From JAGXLP01 sp042218715 (GTDB lineage Bacteria > Bipolaricaulota > Bipolaricaulia > M55B111): 15,861 nt of DNA. The notes beneath the pieces were generated by a model. It ran no database searches and was not told the origin of the DNA. It saw only the letters and a list, made by a program, of their open reading frames with translations. The translations under genes and the position numbers were made by a program. Below are positions 6,551-14,670 of the stretch, piece by piece; the first letter of the stretch is position 1, and every line of letters starts with the position of its first letter. The stretch covers positions 1 through 15,861 of the forward strand of contig JBDGQU010000185.1 in NCBI GenBank assembly GCA_042218715.1. Reading direction: 5' to 3'.

Positions 6551-7984
6551 TTGACTAAAAAGAAAGACATTTTAGCCAAGCTCTCCATAATCTCTTTAAC
6601 CATAGTAATGGCGGCTTTCCTTTTGAGTCCTTTAGGTGCTTACGATGTTAAGGCGCAGAATAAAATTCCCAGCGTGGCAGACCAGGTAGGACCGGCCGTG
6701 GCCAGGGTAGAGGTAAAAAAGTCAGTTAGGCCTGATGTTCCCAGCGTGTTTGATGATCCTTTCTTTCGCTACTTCTTCGGGGAGCCAGAGCAGCGGGAAA
6801 GACAGGTCAATGCACTCGGTTCCGGGTTCGTAATCAGCTGGCAGGGAAAGAAGTACGTAATTACCAACCAGCACGTAGTTTCAAACGCCGATGAGATTAG
6901 GCTAGTTTTCCCAGAGGACAAGACATTTAAGGCGGAGGTTCTGGGGAGTGACGAGATGATGGATGTTGCAGTCCTAGAAATCACAAAGGGGCTATACGGT
7001 GCCAGTATAAGTGAACTACCCACACTTGATCTGGGCGATTCTTCCCGGACCCCGGTCGGCGCATGGGTGGTAGCCGTAGGGAACCCCAAGGGATTTCAAA
7101 ATACGGTAACTGCGGGTGTGCTTAGCGCAAAGAATAGAACTATTCCGAAACCCAACGGGGACGGTTCCTACATCAATATGTTACAGACGGATGCCTCAAT
7201 AAACCCTGGTAATTCGGGTGGACCCCTTGTTAATACAGACGGAGAGGTTATAGGTATAAATACCGTGATAATCAGGCGTAGCAGGCAGGGAGTACCGCTT
7301 ACGGGACTGAACTTTGCGGTCTCGATAAATTCCGTCAAGCAAATACTCCCGGGACTGATCAAGTCAGGAGATACCGATAGAGCCTGGCTCGGAGTCTACA
7401 TCCAGAACCTAACTGCCGAGATGAGTGCCAAGTTTAACATTTCTCCAAATAAAGGTGTTCTCGTGGCTGAGGTCGTTGACGGCTCGCCAGCGGATAAAGC
7501 GGGCATTAAATCGGGCGACGTAATAACGAAGGTGGGAGGGGAAGTGGTTAGCAACCCTTCCGAACTTCAGGAAGAGATAATGTATCGGAAGGTTGGATCG
7601 ACGGTCGAGATAACGGTCAAAAGGGGCGAGCAGGTCAAATCGTTCAGCCCAACTCTTGTAAAGAGAAAGGATGGCGGAGAAAAGTCTCCTTCGGGGAATA
7701 ATCGGTATAAGTCGGAAAGGTACGGATTGACGTTTAGGGAGAATTCAACCCGGCTCCGGGAACAGCTAGATCTTCCCACCGATAAAGGTCTGGTGGTCGT
7801 TTCAGTAGCCCCGGACGGGAGAGCAGCCGGTAAATTGAGAGAGGGGGACGTTATTCTTAGCGTCGAACGACAGCCCGTAAACAGTATCGAGGCCTGGAAG
7901 GAAATAACTAAATCGGTAGAACCCTCCCAGCCATTACTTCTAAGGGTGGCTAGAAGGGGAAGGATGACTTTTGTAATTATATAG
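6551..7984 (+). CDS. htrA: HtrA/DegP-family periplasmic serine protease
   Basis: A 477-residue exported trypsin-like protease and chaperone that degrades misfolded envelope proteins. It has a signal peptide (1-35, cleavage after VKA), then the protease domain with catalytic His108 in NQHVV, Asp138 in MMDVAVLEI and Ser222 in NPGNSGGPL. Two PDZ domains follow: about 270-365 (GVLVAEVVDGSPADKAGIKSGDVI) and about 390-477 (GLVVVSVAPDGRAAGKLREGDVI). The two-PDZ layout is that of DegP/DegQ. TTG at 6551 is chosen because CGGAGGAGAT lies 6 bp upstream and it gives a clean signal peptide. The upstream in-frame TTG at 6497 is part of the promoter box. It stands at the head of a series of envelope-folding genes, behind its own promoter, with a hairpin after its stop. 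Confidence 0.95.
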   Translation: MTKKKDILAKLSIISLTIVMAAFLLSPLGAYDVKAQNKIPSVADQVGPAVARVEVKKSVRPDVPSVFDDPFFRYFFGEPEQRERQVNALGSGFVISWQGKKYVITNQHVVSNADEIRLVFPEDKTFKAEVLGSDEMMDVAVLEITKGLYGASISELPTLDLGDSSRTPVGAWVVAVGNPKGFQNTVTAGVLSAKNRTIPKPNGDGSYINMLQTDASINPGNSGGPLVNTDGEVIGINTVIIRRSRQGVPLTGLNFAVSINSVKQILPGLIKSGDTDRAWLGVYIQNLTAEMSAKFNISPNKGVLVAEVVDGSPADKAGIKSGDVITKVGGEVVSNPSELQEEIMYRKVGSTVEITVKRGEQVKSFSPTLVKRKDGGEKSPSGNNRYKSERYGLTFRENSTRLREQLDLPTDKGLVVVSVAPDGRAAGKLREGDVILSVERQPVNSIEAWKEITKSVEPSQPLLLRVARRGRMTFVII

Positions 7985-7996
7985 TAGATCAATTTA

Positions 7997-8021
7997 GGGG
8001 TGCGGTACTTTGCCGCACCCC
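7997..8021 (+). terminator. GC-rich hairpin after htrA
   Basis: A perfect 9-bp stem GGGGTGCGG/CCGCACCCC (7997-8005 with 8013-8021) encloses a 7-nt loop, 12 bp after the htrA stop. Only two T residues follow, so termination may be partial, letting some transcripts continue into the Skp-like gene, or the hairpin may just protect the 3' end. Confidence 0.55.
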
Positions 8022-8052
8022 TTGACTCGTTCGTAAAGCCTTGCTCTAAAAT
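8022..8052 (+). promoter_or_regulatory. Weak promoter candidate for the Skp-like gene
   Basis: TTGACT (8022-8027) and TAAAAT (8047-8052) are 19 bp apart, longer than the usual 17. The pair lies between the htrA hairpin and the start codon at 8085, so the downstream gene may have its own promoter. The 11-bp repeat box seen at 3463, 4527 and 6485 is absent. Confidence 0.25.
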
Positions 8053-8084
8053 TTATATCAAAGGTAGACAACGAGGTGAGCAAT

Positions 8085-9044
8085 TTGTCAAACACTAAGC
8101 TTATAGGGATTTTGGTATTGGCCCTCGTGTTGGGTTTTGGCGGGGGTTACCTTGCGCAAATGGTAGGAGGAGACACTAATGTTACCAATTTGTCCGAAGA
8201 GGTCGAAGCCGTCAAGTCCAAGCTAAATAACCTGCAGGGGAGAGTTGAAGAAATACCACAGGATTTTTCAACCTTTGCGTCGGCCGATAGGGTAAGTCAG
8301 TTAAAGCAGTCCATAAATAATCTCCAGGAGAGGGTAAAACAAACCGGGACCGGAATAACGAAGACGGAGTTTTCCAATCTCCGAGGACAGGTTAAGGATC
8401 TGCAATCTATGGTAGAAGAACTTAAGTCGCTTACTTCTAAAGGCGGGGGAAGTAACCTAAAAGTCGGTTTTGTGAATGCCACGGAAGCTTTCGATGTTTT
8501 TAAGAACCTAGTGCAAGAGGAACGTCGGAAGGCGCAATCAGTAAAAAAGGAAATCGCCAACCTCAGGGCTAAAGCGACAAAAGGGAAAATCACCAGGGAT
8601 GAATACAAAAAACAGAGTGATATTCTCCAAGCCGAGAAGCTCAAGGCTCAGCTGAATATAGACCTTGCAATGATCAATAAGATGATTGAAGCAAAAGGAT
8701 TCAACACGATATCTAATAGGTTAAAGAAGCTCCAGAGCCAGGTAAAGCCAATTATGGACGAACTGGAAAAACTCCTGAAAAGGATTAAAGATGACGCAGC
8801 CAACCCCCAGGAGGTATCTCAAAAGTTATCCCAGATCCAAACTCAATACGAACAACTTGACCAATTATTAACGAAAATAATCGAAGGAAAAATATTTGAA
8901 GTTACGAATAATCAAGCTGCCAAGAAGAATTATGATCTGGTTTTTCGGCAGGAAAACGTAGTACTTTACCGGAATAGCGATAAAATCACGAACCTGACCG
9001 ATACGGTAAAGAAAGAATTGGAAAGCGCGCTGCAAGTAAAATAA
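8085..9044 (+). CDS. Skp/OmpH-like protein with N-terminal membrane helix and coiled coil
   Basis: A 319-residue envelope protein. One hydrophobic helix (about 5-25, LIGILVLALVLGFGGGYLA) lacks a clear cleavage site, so it may be an anchor. Coiled coil follows (about 35-115, LSEEVEAVKSKLNNLQGRVEE). The rest starts with KVGFVNATEAFDVFKNL, the beta strand and turn that opens Skp/OmpH domains, then long charged helices and a closing beta strand region (YDLVFRQENVVLY). Skp proteins hold unfolded outer-membrane proteins in the periplasm; an anchored, longer version is unusual. TTG at 8085 is preferred over GTG at 8076 because GAGGTGA (8074-8080) is then a properly spaced Shine-Dalgarno; the GTG itself lies inside that site. 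Flanked by htrA and a two-component system. Confidence 0.7.
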   Translation: MSNTKLIGILVLALVLGFGGGYLAQMVGGDTNVTNLSEEVEAVKSKLNNLQGRVEEIPQDFSTFASADRVSQLKQSINNLQERVKQTGTGITKTEFSNLRGQVKDLQSMVEELKSLTSKGGGSNLKVGFVNATEAFDVFKNLVQEERRKAQSVKKEIANLRAKATKGKITRDEYKKQSDILQAEKLKAQLNIDLAMINKMIEAKGFNTISNRLKKLQSQVKPIMDELEKLLKRIKDDAANPQEVSQKLSQIQTQYEQLDQLLTKIIEGKIFEVTNNQAAKKNYDLVFRQENVVLYRNSDKITNLTDTVKKELESALQVK

Positions 9045-9102
9045 ACACTGAGCCCGGACAGAAGCTATTCTTACGACCATTCAGATCAACTCGGAGGTAA
9101 TC

Positions 9103-9795
9103 ATGAATAGGACAATACTTGTAGTGGAAGACGATGAAAAGCAGATCGAAGTTCTCCGGTTGTATCTCGAAAAGGACGGCTACAAGGTGATTGAAGCCAC
9201 CGATGGTATAGAAGCTTTACGAGTTTTTAGGGAGAAAAAGCCCGATCTCATTTTATTGGATCTTATGCTACCAAAGATGGAGGGAGAGAAGGTATGTAAA
9301 AGGATACGTCAGGATTCAGAAGTTCCGATAATTATGCTTACGGCAAAAACGACCCAAAAGGATAAAATAGAGGGCTTAGATATCGGGGCTGATGATTACG
9401 TGACCAAACCCTTTGAAAGGGGGGAATTGCTTGCCAGAATAAGGGCTAATTTACGCCGGGAGAACGATAACGACAAACCTCAAAAGGTTACTTATGGGGA
9501 TCTTACCGTCGATTTTGAAGCGAGGAAAGTAACCAGAGGGGATGAAGTTCTAGATCTTACCGGCACGGAGTTTGATCTGCTAAAGACGCTGGTTCGCAAC
9601 CCGGAAGTAGTTTTGTCTCGTCTTAAATTAATTCATTCCGTGTTTGGTTATGGATACGAGGGTCTGGAGAGAACTATTGATACTCACATTAGCAATTTAA
9701 GAGAGAAATTAGAGGAAGATGCCGAAAATCCAGATTATATAAAAACGGTCTTTGGCACTGGTTATAGGTTTGACCCGAAACCTGATGAAGATTGA
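9103..9795 (+). CDS. OmpR/PhoB-family response regulator
   Basis: A 230-residue DNA-binding regulator. The receiver domain (1-118) has the acidic pair D10/D11, phospho-acceptor D53 in LILLDLMLP, T80 in IIMLTAKT and K102 in YVTKPFE. The C-terminal winged helix (about 130-226) shows the LTGTEFDLLKTLVRNPEVVLSR and ERTIDTHISNLREKLE signatures and ends in TVFGTGYRF, all OmpR/PhoB type. ATG 9103 has a GGAGG Shine-Dalgarno. The sensor kinase gene begins 12 bp after its stop, so the pair is co-transcribed. Regulators of this family bind direct repeats with an 11-bp period; three such repeats lie in this window (3463, 4527, 6485), and I infer they may be its targets. Confidence 0.95.
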   Translation: MNRTILVVEDDEKQIEVLRLYLEKDGYKVIEATDGIEALRVFREKKPDLILLDLMLPKMEGEKVCKRIRQDSEVPIIMLTAKTTQKDKIEGLDIGADDYVTKPFERGELLARIRANLRRENDNDKPQKVTYGDLTVDFEARKVTRGDEVLDLTGTEFDLLKTLVRNPEVVLSRLKLIHSVFGYGYEGLERTIDTHISNLREKLEEDAENPDYIKTVFGTGYRFDPKPDED

Positions 9796-9807
9796 TTTCG
9801 GTAAACC

Positions 9808-11139
9808 ATGAACCCTTTTCGTAGCCTTCAGGCGCGGTTGGTCATTGGGTTTATCCTGGTGGTAGGGCTGGCAATAGGGGCGGTAACTTACTTCACCACT
9901 CGATCAACGAGATCGAAATTTGGGGACTTTCTGGGCGCCCGTGAAGTTGAGAATTTGAGAAAATTAGCCGTCGTTCTTTCCGCCTATAGAGCGGAAAACG
10001 CGGGGTGGAGTGGCGTTCAGAGGATATTGGCTCGGGCAAGCGAAGTGGATACGGACGAGAGATTGCTTCTGGTGAACGCGAAAGGGACGGTTGTTGGGGA
10101 CAGCAAGGATAAATTAATTGGAAGATCAGTCAACCTTGGAAGCCACGATCAAGAAATGACTTTGAACATAAATGGCAGACAGGTCGGAAGGCTAATTGTC
10201 AAAAAAAAGGGTGAAAATCCTCTTGCCCAGGAGTTCCTCGAGTCGGTTAATAAATCCGCTGTTATTGGAGGGTTAATCGCTGGAGCGATAGCAATTATTA
10301 TAGCCGTATTTTATTCGAAACGCATAGTAGAACCCATAAGAGCAATTACCGGCGCTGCAAAGGATATAGAAGAGGGAAACCTGGGTAAACAGGTTGGTGT
10401 GGAGTCCAAGGACGAAATAGGTGAGCTTTCTCAATCTTTTAACGAGATGTCTTCTCAGCTAGAAAAACAAGAGGAAGTTCGAGAAAACATGGTAAGCGAC
10501 GTTGCTCACGAGTTGAGGACTCCGATAACCAACCTTAAGGGGTATACCGAGGCGATGAAGGAGGGGCTTATTGAGCCCGATGAAGAAATGGTCGAATCAA
10601 TACACCAGGAAGTGCTCTTACTCAGTCGATTGGTTGATGACTTACAGGATCTAAGCTTAGCGGACGCCGGCAAATTAGAGTTAAACAAGCAGGATATATC
10701 GCTGGAAGATATAGTCGTCCACGTAACCAACTCCTACCAAAAAAGGGCCGAAGATAAAAAAATAAGACTTTCTACTGAGACAATCAGTTCGCCCATGGTG
10801 GCTGCAGACCCCCAGAGGATTGACCAGGTACTGAGAAATTTAATCGAAAACGCACTAAAACAGACTGAAGAAGAGGGACACATCACTGTCACCCTGAAGG
10901 AAGAAGCCAATAGTGCAAAAGTTACGGTAGAAGATGACGGTAAGGGGATTGCAAAAGAGGATTTGCCCCACATATTTGAAAGGTTCTATAAAGTAGATGA
11001 GTCCCGGGAAAACGAGGGCACGGGGTTAGGACTCACTCTAGCCAAACAAATTATAGAGGCTCATGGCGGGGAGATAGAGGTTGAAAGCGTAGAAGGGGAA
11101 GGAAGCCAATTTTCATTCACCATCCCGTTTGATGAGTAA
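9808..11139 (+). CDS. Membrane sensor histidine kinase
   Basis: A 443-residue inner-membrane kinase, partner of the response regulator 12 bp upstream. It has TM1 (about 11-31), an extracytoplasmic sensor region of about 115 residues, TM2 (about 148-168, AVIGGLIAGAIAIIIAVFY) and a HAMP domain (about 170-222). The HisKA domain carries phospho-acceptor His234 in DVAHELRTP. The HATPase domain has the N-box NLIENALKQ (N348), G1 DDGKGIAKEDL, the F-box HIFERFYK and G2 GTGLGLTLAK. All catalytic motifs are intact. The sensor region has no recognisable domain. The ribosome-binding site is weak, which suggests coupling to the regulator gene. Given its neighbours it may sense envelope or osmotic stress; that is inference. 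Confidence 0.94.
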   Translation: MNPFRSLQARLVIGFILVVGLAIGAVTYFTTRSTRSKFGDFLGAREVENLRKLAVVLSAYRAENAGWSGVQRILARASEVDTDERLLLVNAKGTVVGDSKDKLIGRSVNLGSHDQEMTLNINGRQVGRLIVKKKGENPLAQEFLESVNKSAVIGGLIAGAIAIIIAVFYSKRIVEPIRAITGAAKDIEEGNLGKQVGVESKDEIGELSQSFNEMSSQLEKQEEVRENMVSDVAHELRTPITNLKGYTEAMKEGLIEPDEEMVESIHQEVLLLSRLVDDLQDLSLADAGKLELNKQDISLEDIVVHVTNSYQKRAEDKKIRLSTETISSPMVAADPQRIDQVLRNLIENALKQTEEEGHITVTLKEEANSAKVTVEDDGKGIAKEDLPHIFERFYKVDESRENEGTGLGLTLAKQIIEAHGGEIEVESVEGEGSQFSFTIPFDE

Positions 11140-11223
11140 TGCTATGTTTCAGAAAAGATGAAAGCAAAATGGATACGTTTACCTCCTATTGTCAGATAAA
11201 TATCGTGAAGGGGGTGATTAGCT

Positions 11224-13704
11224 TTGCGGCAGTTCTTTGATAAATATCGGAAAGTCATCGTATGGATAATGATTTTAAGCTTCTTTTTTGGGTCCGCCGT
11301 TTTTGCCGCTTTCCGATTTATCAACCCCTCAAGGTCTCCTGCTACTAGTAAAACTACGAAAAAAACTGCAATCGTGGTAGAGGGTGAGAAGATCACCAAA
11401 GAGGAATTTGATAGGGCCTATCAACAGGCATTATATAGGCAAAAACAGATATACAAAAGATTTGGTCGGAATTTTGAGTCGGTGCTAAGAGGCGCTAGCG
11501 GAAAATTGGAAAAATTAAAAATGAAGGTCCGGGTGGCCGAGTCACTGATCAAGGACAAGATAATTGAAAAAGAGTCCGAAAAGAGAAACATAAAAATATC
11601 CGATCGCAGTGTAACTCAGCAGTTTAATAACCAGATAGATAAAATCCTTAAGAAAAACAACTGGAATAAAGAAGACCTGAGAAAAGCAGTAAAAGACCAA
11701 GGTTCCACTTATCCCCGATTTAAACGGAGGCTAAAAGGACGAATTCGGGAATCCTTAAAACTAGCGGAATTAAAGTCCCAGGTTACAAAAGGAATAAAGC
11801 CAACGAAAGATGAACTAAAGACTTATTACCAAAACCACCTTAGCCACTACGTCCAGACTCCGGCAAAAGTATTGGCAAGTCATATCGTCACCGATACTCA
11901 AACGGAGGCAAAGAGCATAGCTAACCGTGTCAAAAAGGGCAAAGCAAGTTTCGATGTGCTAGCAGATAAACTTATGGAGAATCCCGAAATCGGTTGGATC
12001 AAAAAAGGGGAAAGAGGGGACAAGATCGCAAAAACTGCATTTACTCTGAAGGAAGGGGAAGTAAGTGAGCCCTTTAGGGCAGAAGAAGGTTGGGCAGTTA
12101 TTAAAACTTTGAAGAAAAAAGAACCCCAGGCTCCGCCTTTGAGTAAAATCAATGGTAAAGTCAGAAGTGATTACCTAAATAGCAAGAGGGATGAAGCGTT
12201 CAATGAGTGGTACAAAAAGCAAAGGGCTGAGGCAGAAATAGAAATCAAACTTCCTCTGGTAGAGGCTCAACTTAAATCACAGAATGACATTGATAAGGGT
12301 TTAAAACTTTTCAAAGATCTAAGAAGTAGGCAAGAATCCGTTGACCCTTACATCTCCTACTTTATCGGTCGATTGTACGAGAAGAAATTAAAGAAAGTAA
12401 CGGAAGAGAACCAAAAAAGCGGAATTTCCAGGGATGAAAAGGCTAGGAGCCGCAGAAAAACTGAAACTTATCGACAAAAAGCTGTAGAAAATTATCTCAA
12501 GGTAGTCCGTAAAGAGGATGCAAAGGACGAACAGCTACTAAGACGTATAGTTAACCTGGACGGGGACAACCCGGAAGCAAATTATTATCTGGCTGAACTA
12601 GCATCGGAAAAGAAAAGATATAACCAGGCGATATCACGGTACAAGAAGGCTATTGAGGAAAGACCCGACTATATTGCTGCGTATCTAGGTTACGGGGATT
12701 TATTGCGAAAAATGGGAAACTACGACGGAGCAATTAAGCAATATAAAAAGGCTTTGGAAATTGACTCGAAAGTTACCCGGGCGAGGTTAAAATTGGCAAA
12801 TACTTATATGGATAACGGTAACTATGAGCTTGCCGAAGAAGAATTTAACAGAGTCCTCGATACACATTCCGAAAACTTCAAAGCACTTGAAGGACTTGGA
12901 GATCTGTTTAAAGAGAGGAAGCAATTCAAGAAAGCAATTAGTTATTACAGGAGTGCGTTGGAACAAAGACCTTCCGTGTCCGCCCGGCTTGATTTGGCGG
13001 AGGTTTATTTGGAGAAAGGAGATCTGGAGGAAGCAAAAAGCCAGTTCAACGAAGTAATAATTAATCATCCCTATGAAGCAAGAGCCTACCTCGGCCTCGG
13101 AAAGGTGTATGAGAAAGAAAATGCGAAACAAAAGGCTTTAACACAATACCGGGAAGGTCTATCCAGGGCTACAGATGAAAAAGTCAAAATATCAATAGCC
13201 AAAAACATTGTCCGGCTCAAGCCAGATAGTTTGGATACCAGGTTCTTGCTGGCAAGTATTTATTCTGATCGACATATGTATGATTCGGCCATAGACCAAT
13301 ACGAAAAGATTCTTGGGTTTTCTCCAACAAAGAGCCAGCTTGGCGAGGTTTATAAAGGACTGGCTAAGGCATACTTCAGCAAGACCGATTACAGAAAGGC
13401 AAAAAAGTACTATCAAAAGGGGCTGGAGTTCGCGAAAAAACGAGCTAAACGCGCCTCTTTATATAAGGGGATAGTTAAATCTGAGATGGAAATAACTGAA
13501 AAGGGAAAACTTTCCGAAACAGGCCTGGAAGCTTTGTACCAGCTGGCGAAGATTCGTTACGAGCAGGGAAGCTCGAAAAAGGCTAAAGATTTGATAAGCA
13601 GGATACAGGAGCAAGATAAGTCCTTCAAATCCGAGGAGATTGCCAAACTGCTCCGAAAGATCAATCGGGATAAGAACGCAACAGGGAAGGTCTCTGGTGA
13701 TTAA
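11224..13704 (+). CDS. SurA/PpiD-like peptidyl-prolyl isomerase fused to TPR array
   Basis: An 826-residue membrane-anchored envelope protein. A short basic start and one helix (about 10-30) are followed by a SurA-N-like helical chaperone region (about 45-205; TKEEFDRAYQQALYRQKQIY), then a parvulin-type domain (about 210-305) with the expected His220 in ASHIV and the IGWIKKGE motif. The segment before IGW is shorter than the usual SDDPS..GGDLGW stretch, so isomerase activity is doubtful. Residues about 445-810 form roughly nine tetratricopeptide repeats (such as YNQAISRYKKAIEERPD and YDGAIKQYKKALEID). PpiD and SurA normally end soon after the parvulin domain, so the fusion is unusual. TTG at 11224 is chosen for GGGGGTGA just upstream and a complete anchor helix. 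It follows the sensor kinase by 84 bp. Confidence 0.82.
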   Translation: MRQFFDKYRKVIVWIMILSFFFGSAVFAAFRFINPSRSPATSKTTKKTAIVVEGEKITKEEFDRAYQQALYRQKQIYKRFGRNFESVLRGASGKLEKLKMKVRVAESLIKDKIIEKESEKRNIKISDRSVTQQFNNQIDKILKKNNWNKEDLRKAVKDQGSTYPRFKRRLKGRIRESLKLAELKSQVTKGIKPTKDELKTYYQNHLSHYVQTPAKVLASHIVTDTQTEAKSIANRVKKGKASFDVLADKLMENPEIGWIKKGERGDKIAKTAFTLKEGEVSEPFRAEEGWAVIKTLKKKEPQAPPLSKINGKVRSDYLNSKRDEAFNEWYKKQRAEAEIEIKLPLVEAQLKSQNDIDKGLKLFKDLRSRQESVDPYISYFIGRLYEKKLKKVTEENQKSGISRDEKARSRRKTETYRQKAVENYLKVVRKEDAKDEQLLRRIVNLDGDNPEANYYLAELASEKKRYNQAISRYKKAIEERPDYIAAYLGYGDLLRKMGNYDGAIKQYKKALEIDSKVTRARLKLANTYMDNGNYELAEEEFNRVLDTHSENFKALEGLGDLFKERKQFKKAISYYRSALEQRPSVSARLDLAEVYLEKGDLEEAKSQFNEVIINHPYEARAYLGLGKVYEKENAKQKALTQYREGLSRATDEKVKISIAKNIVRLKPDSLDTRFLLASIYSDRHMYDSAIDQYEKILGFSPTKSQLGEVYKGLAKAYFSKTDYRKAKKYYQKGLEFAKKRAKRASLYKGIVKSEMEITEKGKLSETGLEALYQLAKIRYEQGSSKKAKDLISRIQEQDKSFKSEEIAKLLRKINRDKNATGKVSGD

Positions 13705-13745
13705 CTCAAACTTGCACCTGGTATGAAGGTTTTACGTTTACGTTA

Positions 13746-14636
13746 ATGGTAAGGCTGAAATACATTTTGCCGTTATTATTAGTGGTGGCTTGCACACCTG
13801 TCGTTTGCCCAATTCTGGGTGCCGAAGCCGAGGTAAAGACCCCGATCAACGATCTAATCGAAAAGGGCGACAAGGCGGCAAGAAAGGCCCGTTATAAAAA
13901 CAGGACTGAAAAGCAATTAAGGAAGTCCCTCAGTATATACAAAAAGGTACTAAAAATTGACTCAGCTAATAACCGTGCGTTAAATAGGCTTTCTCTGGGT
14001 TATTTTACCCTGGCTGAAGCTTACTTAAATTCCGGTAAAAAGAAAATAGCTGCATACAGGTCGGGTTATGACTACGGGTTACGTAGCCTGCGAACGAATG
14101 AACAATTTTCTAGATTGTGTAAAGAAAAAGGTTCTAAAGAAGCATTGAAGCATTTACCAGAGTCAGTACGCGATGTCCCGGCTCTATTTGGCACAGCTGC
14201 TAACCTTGGACGACTACTTGAGGATAAGGGGTTAATTGCCTCTCTAAAAAGTATACCTATTTTAATAGAATTGAACCGACGGGTACTTACGCTGGACGAA
14301 GACTATCTCGGTGGGGGAGCACACCGGGCTCTTGGAGCGCTGCAGTGCCGGATAATGGAGAATCTTCCCATAACCTTCATCCTGGTTCAAAATTATGGAT
14401 TCAGCTGGCAAGAAGCAAAAAGACACTTCCAGAAGGCCATCAAACTTGCTCCGAGTTGTTTGGATAATTATTTCTTTTACGCAAAATACTATCTGGCTGA
14501 AAAAGGAAAAAAAGACAGGGCCCTTAATTTACTTGAGGAAGTACTTAAAAAGCCAATAGGGAAGAAGTATCCTTTAGTTAACCTGATTGCGAAACAGAAA
14601 GCCAAAACTTTTATGCAGAACTTTAAAAATAGCTAA
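13746..14636 (+). CDS. TatT-like (TRAP transporter T-component family) lipoprotein
   Basis: A 296-residue exported helical-repeat protein. The start MVRLKYILPLLLVVACTP resembles a lipoprotein signal, with a plausible lipidation Cys16 in VVAC; a later signal-peptidase site after GAEA is the alternative. The body is TPR-like, and the core DVPALFGTAANLGRLL followed by RVLTLDEDYLGGGAHRALGAL matches TatT family proteins, first described as TP0956 partners of periplasmic TRAP substrate-binding proteins. No TRAP binding protein or permease is in the window. The ribosome-binding site is poor. A seven-codon frame at 13723-13746 ends in TAATG on this start, which may allow coupling. It lies 41 bp after the PPIase-TPR gene, probably in the same transcript. 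Confidence 0.75.
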   Translation: MVRLKYILPLLLVVACTPVVCPILGAEAEVKTPINDLIEKGDKAARKARYKNRTEKQLRKSLSIYKKVLKIDSANNRALNRLSLGYFTLAEAYLNSGKKKIAAYRSGYDYGLRSLRTNEQFSRLCKEKGSKEALKHLPESVRDVPALFGTAANLGRLLEDKGLIASLKSIPILIELNRRVLTLDEDYLGGGAHRALGALQCRIMENLPITFILVQNYGFSWQEAKRHFQKAIKLAPSCLDNYFFYAKYYLAEKGKKDRALNLLEEVLKKPIGKKYPLVNLIAKQKAKTFMQNFKNS

Positions 14637-14670
14637 TATCTTCCCTGCAAGGAGGCATTAATCGTACTTT

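Noticed and set aside
7567..7992. 141-codon minus-strand frame opposite htrA
   Set aside because: Antisense shadow of the second PDZ domain with no start signal.
11181..11215. ACCTCC/GGGGGT hairpin hiding the ribosome-binding site of the PPIase-TPR gene
   Set aside because: Only 6 bp including one G-U pair across a 23-nt loop; too weak to claim.
13723..13746. Seven-codon frame ending in TAATG on the TatT-like start
   Set aside because: It has no Shine-Dalgarno of its own, so it is noted only as possible coupling.
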